A DNA stretch of 64,000 nucleotides from Riptortus pedestris (taxonomy: Eukaryota > Arthropoda > Insecta > Hemiptera > Alydidae). Within the stretch, counting starts at the first letter, position 1. Each line of letters opens with the position of its first letter. The position numbers were made by a program, and so were the translations under genes. Under the pieces are notes generated by a model. The model saw only the letters and a program-made list of their open reading frames with translations. It searched no databases and was not told where the DNA came from. Where the stretch lies: assembly GCA_019009955.1 (NCBI GenBank), contig CM032229.1, forward strand, positions 192,218,501-192,282,500, read 5' to 3'. Below are positions 1-10,845 of this stretch, piece after piece.

Positions 1-558
1 CAAAAGTTGTTTATTTTGTTATTTAGAGAAACTTTTGTTATATACACTATTGTTGTATACCGAAGTATAAAGGCGTTATACGCTAAAAGTTATAGCGGTA
101 GTCAACCGAACTAAATAAAACACTCGGTATGTGTATTAGCACTAACACCTTCCTTATAATAAACCATACTAACATTTCTAGGGACAGGCAAGAGTGGGGG
201 TTATAAGGGAGGCCTGAAATTAAAAATAGTGATATTTAGTTTCTTATTGGGGTTTTGGCAAATATGCACATAACAAAAGTTGTTTATTTTGTTATTTAGA
301 GATATTTGTTCAACAATTCTTTTCAATATGAACTACCAGGTAACCAAACCTGGAAAAATTAATTCAAATTATAATATATTATTATAATATTTTGTCCTTA
401 AAAATTTAAATCTATGCATAATGCACAGGAAACGGGAAATATGACAATATGAAGGACAGTGAAGTCTTACATAAAAAATTAATTTTATTATTAACAAATC
501 CACACCATCACCATCCAGCCTCAAATGAATTCCCGGGCGAAGCCGGGTATCTGAGCTA

Positions 559-559
<1 letters not shown>
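1..559 (+). mobile_element. Helitron, 3' part, main family
   Basis: Contains the monomer marker GGAGTGGGGGTTATAAGGGA and ends with the hairpin CCCGGGCGAAGCCGGG, then TATCTGAG and CTAG (556-559) before T and a TA array. The 5' end lies before the window. The 3' structure is that of a canonical Helitron. Confidence 0.8.

Positions 560-560
<1 letters not shown>

Positions 561-597
<37 letters not shown>
561..597. repeat. (TA)n microsatellite
   Basis: Pure TA array directly after the Helitron CTAG terminus. Helitrons insert between A and T, which makes such arrays natural targets. Confidence 0.95.
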
Positions 598-601
<4 letters not shown>

Positions 602-859
602 CAGGGAATGAATACTCAATTATTCTTTCCTTGTCTAAAGTAGTCATTCCTTGTCTATATCTGTTTGGATAAATATAATTTTTCCTTGTCCATATGCCAG
701 TTTCTTTATTTCAATCAATACGTTGCTTGTATAAATGTAATTACTCCTTGTCTATATGTAAGTTGTCAATTGTTTCAATCAATGTGTCACTTGTTGCGGT
801 CTGGCTGTGGCGGTAGGCAGTGGAAGCTGAAAGATATCCCACAACCACATCGCTAACAA

Positions 860-1270
860 GAATTTAGGAAGGGCTCGTCAACAGTCGACTCTAGTCAAAA
901 TTTAAATATATATATAAATTTATTTATAATTAAATATTCACCAATAATAAATATAAAAAGAAAAGGCACCTTTTAATAATATAATGGGGACACTTATCTC
1001 TACTTATACTATATTACAATTAAAGCACTTAGCTGTTTTAATAGTAGTGCCAGGCTCTGCCGTGAGGGATAGTACATGCGAGAAGTAGGCTGGCTGAGGC
1101 AGGCCAGAGCAAGGCTGAAGGATTAGCGGTTGTCAACGGACCAAGGTCTCCTGTCCAGAGAGTGCCGAATATGACTGATTATAATCCTTCGCGACGGGGT
1201 CCTTATATAGGCCTAACCCGGCGCTAAACTTTGAACTGCCGATCAAAATATGCTCAAAAAGTGTATTTAA
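860..1270 (-). promoter_or_regulatory. LTR-like segment with TATA box and initiator
   Basis: On the - strand a TATATAAGG box (1201-1209) is followed about 33 bases later by a TCAGTC initiator (1173-1178), the layout of an arthropod TATA/Inr promoter as in many LTR retrotransposon LTRs. GC-rich sequence surrounds the box and an AT-rich tail follows toward 880. No LTR partner or internal coding region is visible nearby, so a solo LTR is an inference. Confidence 0.35.
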
Positions 1271-1660
1271 CGGGAAATTATTATCGAAATTCATCCGTAT
1301 TATTAATTAGTTTATCGACGTTAAGAGCTGTGATTGTTATTATAAAAATCCATCGGCGTTATCTACAAAAACTCCAGTGACTTTAACAGTCATGGTGACT
1401 TTAACTCCAAATGGGATATAACTCTTATTTAAAGGTAAAAACTATACATCTAAGCATTCATAAATAATAATCTTAATGTGCTCTGGCTGGCATTATTCAG
1501 AATATAAAATATATAGTCATTTATGAAGGGTTTACGTAATGCAATGTCAGATTCATTACACACTTATATAAATGTAGTAATCCCTAAGTCATGTGCTTGT
1601 ATAAACATAAATTGCATAATTGTAGAAATATAATTACATTTATATAACAAAGATTGGGTC
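1271..1660. other. Unassigned AT-rich stretch
   Basis: No supported gene, no recognised repeat ends. Possibly degraded 3' or 5' flank of the neighbouring retroelement relics. Confidence 0.4.
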
Positions 1661-1945
1661 TACCAAGAAGTTGCGTGCAAAACAACTGACGTATCGCCGA
1701 AACGAGCAGACATTATAAAAACCAAAAGAATAGAAAGTGAATTAGTCATCCTAGATGCCACAGTAAGGTTCAAAACAAATATCAAGCAATCAACAGAACT
1801 AGGCAAGGAGAATTTATGAACCTTGCTGTGGGTATTTCAAGGAAAAATAATCAATTGGAAAATGTAGCAACAAAGGTTTGCTGATATGTGCCACGCCCCC
1901 AGAATTTATCTACTGTGGTAATCAAGCATTCAACGAGAATTATAA
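1661..1945 (+). pseudogene. LINE relic, C-terminal domain of an RLE-type non-LTR retrotransposon
   Basis: The + strand reads QEVACKTTDVSPKRADIIKT, then VILDATVRF, a pattern typical of the endonuclease region downstream of RT in R2-like insect elements (RADI...ILDxTxRFE). A frameshift near 1815 leads into EPCCGYFKEK, a stop, then a further recognisable stretch to about 1945. It is short, broken and without RT. Family assignment rests on motif memory, not an alignment. Confidence 0.5.
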
Positions 1946-2046
1946 ATTAACATTTATATAAATAACAGCACCACATAAAGCCGCTCTCCTTTCCACATCG
2001 CACATCAGAATTTAATAGGAATTTCTTGTTTTAAAAATAATAATTA

Positions 2047-2048
<2 letters not shown>

Positions 2049-2083
<35 letters not shown>

Positions 2084-2345
2084 TTCTCTCTCTGGCTGGA
2101 CTGATTTGAATGAATTTCTTTGTATGCGCTTGGGTGACACACTTGATGGTTTAGATACACAGATCAGCCCGGCAGAAGGAGTGGGGGTTGTAAGGGAGGC
2201 CTAAAATTAAAAATAACGATATTTTGTTTCCTATTGGTTTTTCGGCAAATATGCACAGGATAAAAGTTGTTTGTTATTTAGAGTAACTATTGTTATATTC
2301 ACTTTTGCCATATGACAAAGTATAAACAAGATGTAGTAAAGTAGC
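2049..2345 (+). mobile_element. Helitron-related monomer, divergent subfamily
   Basis: After a TA array (2049-2080) comes a CTGGCTGGACTGATTTGAATG head, then the shared monomer core with GGAGTGGGGGTTGTAAGGGA and CAAATATGCAC. A similar copy sits at 5655-6065. No hairpin/CTAG end is present. Confidence 0.55.
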
Positions 2346-2429
2346 TTTTGTTTTAGCATAATATTATTAAATTTAATATCCTAATCTCTTGAAATATCAT
2401 GCAAGACACCGTTTGTCGGGTCCGCTAAT

Positions 2430-2436
2430 ATATATA

Positions 2437-2469
<33 letters not shown>

Positions 2470-2499
2470 GTTATATATACACTATATACACTATATATA

Positions 2500-2540
<41 letters not shown>
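2430..2540. repeat. (TA)n with short TATACAC units
   Basis: TA arrays interrupted by TATATACACTA units; abuts the inverted Helitron terminus at 2541. Confidence 0.9.
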
Positions 2541-2541
<1 letters not shown>

Positions 2542-3496
2542 TAGCTCAGATACCCGGCTTCGCTCGGGAATACATTTGAGGCTGAATGGTGATTGTATAT
2601 TTTTGGCAAGGCTATACTTTGCACAATATTTTGACATTTACCCGTTCCAGTGTTTAGGGTTAATACCCGTTGTTGGCATTTGTTAATAATAAAATTATTT
2701 TTTTATGTAAGACTTCACTGTCCTCCATATTGTCATATTTCCCGTCTCCTGTGCATTATGCATAGATTTGAATTATTAAGGAGAAAATATTGACATACAT
2801 TTGATTTAATTTTTTCAGGTAAGGTACCTGGTAGTTCATATTGAAAAGAAGTGTTGAGCAAATTTCTGTAAATAACAAAATAAACAACTTTTGTTATGTG
2901 CATATTTGCCGAAACCCCAATAGGAAATCATTATTATTAATTTCAGGCCTCCCTTATAACCCCCACTCCTGCCCGTCCCTAGAAATGTTAGTATGGTTTA
3001 TTATAAGGAAATCGATAGTATTAATTCATATAGTGAGTTTGGTTTAGTTCGGTTGAGTCTTTTGTGCCAAATAAAATTGTGGACTCCCGCTATAGTTTTT
3101 AGCGTATAACTCATTTATACTTCCGTATACAGCAAAAGTGCATATAACAAAAGTTACTCTAAATTACAAAATGAACAACTTTTGTTATGTGCATATTTGC
3201 TGAAAAAGCAATAGGAAACGAAATATCGCTATTTTTAATTTCAGGCCTCCCTTATAACCCCCACTCCTGTTCGTCTTAGAGAATATTAATATAGCCTAAA
3301 GTCTAAGTTGGGCTAGTAGTAATATATATACCAAGTTTCATAAAATTCGGTTCAGCTGTTTATGCGTGAAAAGGTAACAAACAAACAAACAAACATACAC
3401 GAAAGAAACAAAATGCAGTTATGGTGTCTATGACATGTGAAACGAAAAGTTATCGTGAAATTTTGCGAAAAAAATCAATGTACAGACAGAGGTTAC

Positions 3497-3546
<50 letters not shown>
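2541..3546 (-). mobile_element. Helitron, main family, inverted
   Basis: CTAG (2541-2544) followed by the reverse of TATCTGAG and the hairpin mark the 3' end on the - strand. The 5' segment near 3480-3505 is the reverse complement of AAAATTGTAACCTCTGTCTG, set in a TA array to 3546. Internal (GTTT)n and two monomers are present. Confidence 0.8.
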
Positions 3547-3550
<4 letters not shown>

Positions 3551-3634
3551 TAAATTGCACAATTCCGGCGATTTGTTATTTAATATAGAAACAGTTTATT
3601 TCTCATTTAATATAGTTTTAATTCTGTTTTTCAG

Positions 3635-3725
3635 GCACTTTGTCGAAAAGAAGCCAATCTGGGAAGGATATCCAAAAAAGAAAGTCGATAATTCACTTGC
3701 TCAGTATACAGGAGGCCTTGTTCTG
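3635..3725 (+). CDS. PMPCA: PMPCA exon a
   Basis: Internal exon preceded by a polypyrimidine tract and TTTTTCAG and followed by GTAAGT. It begins with the last base of a split codon and ends on a codon boundary. It encodes residues ending [11 protein letters not shown], which match the segment before the presequence-binding domain of MPP alpha. The preceding exon was not found in bases 1-3600, which are Helitron and retroelement remains. Confidence 0.9.
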
Positions 3726-6700
3726 GTAAGTCTTCATGAATAGTTTTGTCAGCAGATTTCCCTGAAGGTTACGAGAGTTAAGAAAAAAAGTGTCACACAG
3801 GGGTTGCATAAACTATAAATATAATAGAACTAGATTTTATAGTTTTCTGCTTTCAGTAAATTCCCACTCCTACTAGTGTCATATTAATAATAAGCTGTTA
3901 TGTCATGATCCACTTCATTACAAGGTTAAATATTGTATTCATTGAACTTTTACTTTGTGACATATATGCAAATATGTCCTGTTGATCCCACCCCTTCTTT
4001 TGTTCTTGGATTAATAAAATTTAAGTAATTGAAATTAAAATTATTCTGATTCATTTCAAATTACAGCATTAGCGGTAGTAAATAGTTTCCAGTAAAATTA
4101 CTGTGTTAAATCCAGATATATTTCATTAATGGTTTTTCTTTCCGGTCTAGAATTCAGTTTGGCTGGCCTGTTCGTTTACAATTCAGACGCTTTCCGTTGT
4201 ACAGTTATTAACTTGTAACTGAAAGATTTCTCATTAGTGTAGTATTTATTCCCTTAATATTTGTGGTGGTGTTACCAGTATGTATATTTACCTTCTTGTG
4301 GGAAATCTGCTTAGTTACCGCAGCCCCTGCGTGACGGACTTTTTATTTATTGGTGTTTATTATGCTGTCTACCAATTATAATATGCTTTACTCGATATTC
4401 AGTTACTGTAACCTACAACTACTACCATGTTTTAAAGTTACATAAGTACTATCATGGGGCTCTTATGACCCACAAAATAAAAGTTCAAATGTTTTTAATA
4501 TTATTTTTTAAAGGGATACATAATAAAAGTGACACATTTTAAAATACAAATACAATAAAAATAACTTGTTTTTACACTTTCCAAAAAAAAACATATTTGA
4601 ATTAGAAAAAAAGTGCAAAAAAAATCCAAGTCTTCAAATAGTATAAAAATCAATATGTAAAAATGAATTTTAAGAGGGCCATCATTCTTCTTATCATATT
4701 TAAGCGTGTTCTGCTCATTCTGAAGTAGAAAATAATTCAATATCTTAAATAATAAAGAAACAGGATTCTGATTTCCATCATCTTCGTCCATATATGCCAA
4801 CTAATCCTTATAATGTCTACCAGCCACAATAAAACCCTCATTAGCCATATCACTATGAATACTTTAAACAACGTTTTAATAACGTAATTACTACCACGGG
4901 TCAAAAATGCCCTCAAAACGTTAATTAGCCAGACACAGGTAATCAGAGGAACAAGCCAAAGAGCTGTAGCAGCTGTTGCTAACGGCAGAATACCTGCTGG
5001 CACTGCCTACCAACAAACCAGGCAACTTTTCATTTATATTTTATGCTTGGGTCGTTTTGGACTCATGCTAGTAGTTAAAGGTTAATGTGGTAATATTGCT
5101 TGTTGCAGGATGAATGCAAAGTGCCCCAGCACATGGGCCCATCAGGACTGCCCGAACTAGCCCACGTGGTCATAGGGCTGGAAGGGTGCAGCCACACCGA
5201 TCCTGATTTCATAGCTCTCTGTGTCCTCAGTGTCATGATGGGAGGGGGAGGCTCCTTCTCGGCTGGGGGGCCTGGCAAAGGCATGTACACACGACTATAC
5301 ACCAATGTACTCAACAGGTAATTAGGTCTTAATGCAAATCTCCTATTCAGCTTGTCCCCATGACGACTTAAAAAAAAAAAAAAATCTCAAAATTGTATAT
5401 AGATTATAATGAAAACTTTAATTCTGGCATTAATATAAAATTTTATGTTATACGGGGCTCAATTGCTTATATCTCTATGTTTTATCCTCTACCGACTGAG
5501 CTAGCCAGGCTATAAGAAAAGTTTTGGCCAATTTTAGTCAGCTGTTAAGGCCGTACTCATGATGCGATTTACAAACATTTTCTCAAATATCCATTGATCC
5601 TACTTGCTAGATGACAATGAGGTCTGTTGAAAATTTTATATATGTATATATATAATTCTACTGTACGTTTGTGTGTGTCACTGAACTCCTCCTAAACGGC
5701 TGGACCGATTTGAATGTATTTTTTCGTACGCATTTGGGTGATGCCCTGGACGGTTTTGCATCACAAATCAGCCAGCCAAGGCAGATAGTGCAGGAGTGGG
5801 GTCGTAAGGGAGGCCTAAAATTAAAAATAGCCATATTTTGATTCCTATTGGTTTTTCGGCAAATGTGCATAGGTTAAGAGTTGTTTGTATTGTTATTTAG
5901 AGTAACTTTCGTTAAATTCACTTTTGTCTCATAACAAAATATAAACGAGATATACACTAGAAAATTAAAGTGGGAGCCAACAATTTTATTGTGCACCAAC
6001 GATTGAACCGAACTTGACAAAACTCGGTATTTGAATTAAATTAGCATTAATTCTTCCATGATTATAAGCTATATTAAATTTTTTAGGTTCGAACGTGGAT
6101 GGTGGTTTACTGAAGGCCGAAAACTAAAAAAATGCAAATATCTCGGTTAATAATAAAGATAGTGAAAATATTTACATAACAACATTTATAGATCTCTTAA
6201 TTTTCAAAAAGATGAGTTCTGTACAGATTTTTGATCTGATGTGCAGACACGGAGATTTTTCGGAAATTCTCCCATCTAAACCCCCCCTTCCACTGACTGA
6301 GGTTTGCCATGTGTGTTAAAGTGTTGGCCTTAATCTCATATGGTAAACCTAGAGTGGCGAGTTCCATTCCCTGTCTGGCCAATAGGAATTTATTTAGGGG
6401 TGAACTCATTAAACAAAATACTTAGTCCCATGCTGCCTGGAAAAAGGTGCTAACCTGTAGGTAACCCGTCCCAATTAACTGTAGTAGCAAAATGTGGATT
6501 TCAAAAAATAATAATAATAATTATTGATATAATGTGTGTTTCAGATACCATTGGATGTACAACGCTACAGCGTACAACCAGACGTACGGGGATACAGGGC
6601 TGTTCTACATCCATGCGAGTGCTCCCCCCAACCATGTCAGAGGGATTGTTGATGTTATAACAAGGGAAATGGCTGCCATGGCTGGGAGGGTTCATCACGA

Positions 6701-9700
6701 AGAGCTAAGGGTTAGTCATCTATCATAACTCTCTCGGAAATGAAAACATATAAATATATGTAATCGGTTTAAAAGTCCGACTTGCTTAAACTAAGCAGAT
6801 TACCCTCGTGAAGTTTAACAATAGATAAATATACATACTGCTAACACAACACCACCGTCAATATTAATTTTATTTATTAACGTCCACTTTTTGCAACTTA
6901 CGCTAATCGGGACGTCAATATTAAGAGAATAAATACAAACGACAATAAAAAACCTCCCGACAGGAAGCATCTGAAATGTAAACAAACAAACAGTTCTGCC
7001 AACCTCTTACCAGCAAGAAAAACAATTACTGAAATATATCAGAATATAACATATTAAATATATTTAAAACTATTTACTATATCTAGTACTGTAATTTATA
7101 ATGAATCAGAATAATGTTTATCCCTGTCAATCAAATTTTAGTAATCCAAGAACTAAAAAAGAGGGGGTCATCAGAACATATTTGAATGTATCTCATATAT
7201 ATAATAATAATAAATAAATAAGCTATATTTCAAGCCGCTATAAAATAAAAGCAGTTAATGCATGGGTGATACCATCTCTTGTATAGTTATGGCATAATAA
7301 AATGATCTGACACTACTCTTGATGAGTTGGATAGACTCATAAGAACGGAGATGACAAAAGCCAGAATGCACCATCCGATTTCATCTATGGCCAGGCTGTA
7401 TTTATCGAGGAAACAAGGAGGACGAGGCCTTCTCAACATCCGAAACCTATGTCGGTCAGGAAGTTAACCTGAGACATTACATAAGGTCAAATGATAGCCA
7501 TGTCTTTAAAGAAATTGTTAAACTTGATGATGGGTTTACTTGAAATGTAGTGGCAATCCTGAAGTTAAAGATGAATCCCATTTTCTTTCAGAATGGCAAA
7601 GGAAGGAACTTAGTGGTATTTCTACAGTTGCCTTTATGACTCGGAGGTAGACTTGGCTTATTCTGTTGTGTTGCTGACATCTGGAAAGCTGTTTTCAGAA
7701 ACAGATTTTTGATTACAGCTATCCAAGACCAAGTAATTGCCACCAGATCATGAAGACGTCATATCCTCTAGGACAGAAGTGTCTCAGACAAATGTAGGTT
7801 ATGCAACAAATCATATGAGTCCATTCAACACATTACGGCTGGATGTGGAATACTTACTGGATCTGAGTGCTTACAAAAGCACAATAGTGTGGCAGAAGTA
7901 TACCATGGAGCTCTTGCAGAGAAATTCGGCATGGTAGACAGGAAGGTCGCTTATTATTGCTATAATCCACAAAAGTTATTGGGAAAAGATAATATATAGA
8001 TGTATTGGGACGAAGCGATGATAACTGACCATACTGTGCACCATAACAAACCAGCTATTCTCATTATTGATAAGATCAATAAGACTCCTGATATTATTGA
8101 CATTGCAGTACTCAATGATGAGAATATTCGAAAATCCCATGCTGAAAAATTAAGACAATATCAAGAATTGGCTATCGAGCTCAAAGAGGTATACAAACTG
8201 AAATCTGCCATAGTTACGCCTATTATAGTAAGTTCAAATGGACTCGTGCCAAAAACCACAATAGCAAGCACCAAGAATTTAAATCTGCCAACAGCAATTA
8301 TAAAAGAAGCACAGCAAGGGCTACTTCCTGATACTGCCAGAATTGTGCGAACATTTTTAAATTCCTCTTAACGTGTCACAATCACAACTCCATTTCGGTT
8401 GGACTTTCCCCCGATATGGATTTTTTTTTTTCCAGTTTTTACTGACTATAAACCTCCCCATTATAATAATAATGATTATTCTAGTCCATTATAAATTACA
8501 GTACTAGATATAGAAGATAGTTTTCAATCAAATTAATATGTTTTATTCTGATGTATTTCAATATTTGTTTTTCTTTCCGGTGAGAGGTTGGCAGACCTGT
8601 TTCTTTACATTTCACATGCTTCCTGTTGGGAAATTATTTAAATTGACTGAACGATTTCTTATTAAGTTTGTAATTATGCTCTCAATTAATATCCTTAAGG
8701 GAAATCTGCTAAAAACCAGGAATAATCTGGTTTGGTCAACACATGCCTTCCTTCTTCTGCTATTAAATTAAATTATCAGTTCTGCAACACTTTATTTAAA
8801 ATTGTATTATTTTAAAGCCATATGCGATAACTCTTTTCATTTTAAACAAAAAAGTCATGCAGGGCTATGTAAACTAAGCAGATTTCACAATAGATAAATC
8901 TATATACTTTCACACTTAACACCATCGTGAATATTAAGTTAAAAAATATAAATGACAATGAGAAATCTTTCTGTCAATTTACATTTTAATTGTCTGAATT
9001 ATAAATGAACAGGTCAGCCAACCTCTCAGAGCTGAAATATAGAAATACTTATGACTGGAAAGAAAAACAGTTACTGAAATAAATATATTTGAATATAACA
9101 TATTAATTTCATTGAAAACTATTTACTATTTCTAGAACTGTAATTTATATGGAATCATGATTTTTATCTCAATCACACTAATTTTAGTAATCCTAGAACA
9201 AAAGTCCTTCATGCTGCTTTAACTAAGCAGATTTCCCACATTGCATCTATCTCAAAACAAAGTTCAATGAGAACAATATTTGGGCTTCATATGAAGTGGT
9301 TCATAATATAACAGCCGTTTTTGTTAATATGACATGGGCAGGACAGGAGTGGGGGTTTACTGATGATCAAAAACTATAAAATCCAAATGTGATGGCTAAT
9401 AATGAAGATTGTGAAAAAACACACACAACAACATTTATAGAACATTGTATTTGTAATAAGATAGGGTTCATAAAATTTTTCGATCCGATGCATAGTAACT
9501 GATAAATTAAGAATTTTCGAACTTTCCCCCTCTAAACCACCTCCCTTCTACTGGTTGGATTGTAGCTATTAACAAACTTGATCTTCATTCATAAAAAGTT
9601 TGAATATCAAATTTGGTAACGATCAGACAAAAATTGTGTCAGCTGGAGCGTTAACAGACTATATAAATATAAATAAATATATAAGATTTAGAACTTACCT

Positions 9701-9850
9701 CATTTTTGTCATCTCCTAGGTATTAAATTAAATAATAAAATCCCGCCTCTAAACCCCTCACTCTGGCTGGCCCGATTTTAGCCATTAACGAATTTGATTT
9801 TTAGTTTTCCATGAAACACTTAGATTACGACTGCTAGAGCAGTAACAGAC

Positions 9851-9906
<56 letters not shown>

Positions 9907-10801
9907 TTTGAAAGGATCTCATTTTTGCCATCTATTAGGTCGGATCGATGGACATTTGAAATTTTTTTTTAAAAATCTCATCATGAGTACAACATCAATA
10001 GCTGATTTTCCTTCAGGGTAATCTGCTAAAAACTATTTCTTTGTGAAGGAGAGTTAGTGATAATATAATAATAAATTGTAGCTGAACATCAACAAGCTGA
10101 TGTAGTTTGATTTGGGCATACAAGATGTACAACTATATAAGATAAGGGATAGATGTCAGCTATTATAAATTATTGTTTTATCTTTAATAAATAAGAAATG
10201 TTTGTTTGTGCTAGAGAGCCAAGACTCAGCTGCAGTCTATGATCCTGATGAACCTGGAGTCGAGGCCAGTCATGTTTGAAGATATTGCGAGGCAAGTACT
10301 AGCTATGGGCAAGAGGAAGCTCTCGTCTGCCTTCATTAATGAAATCGGTAAGAATTAGTTCTTTACATTTATATAACTAGAAACCAAATGGTAAAAAATC
10401 TTAAAAACTCCCTCGAACAAGAGCATAAATATTTGCACATACTTATATGAATAAAGTGGTTCATGATATAACAGATTATTGTTAATATAACATGAATAGG
10501 AATGGGGGTTTACTGAAGGGTGAAAAATATTTCATTTAATGTTCAAGATAGAATTATAATCTATTTAAAAACTTTTACAGTTATTTTTTTTTATTTGGTT
10601 TGTGTCTCACATTGATGGTGATTGGCAAGATCTCTGTTTAGGGGTAGTTAGAATAATATATTTATTCCTTCATGAACACCTTGCTTTTCCTTTTAGCAGA
10701 TTTCCCTTAAGGGAAATCAGCTATTGAGGTCATACTCATGATGCGAGTTTCGAAAAATTTCTTCAAATGTCCATCGATCCTACCGAAAATGAGATCCGTT
10801 C

Positions 10802-10845
<44 letters not shown>

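Noticed and set aside
820..860. Possible upstream PMPCA exon (GTGGAAGCTGAAAGATATCC)
   Set aside because: No consistent splice sites or match to the N-terminal half of MPP alpha.
4501..5003. Two overlapping - strand frames of 99 and 88 residues
   Set aside because: They lie within the piggyBac-like element, are not kept in the related copy at 13436-14243 and resemble no transposase.
5075..5314. 79-residue - strand frame
   Set aside because: Antisense of PMPCA exon b.
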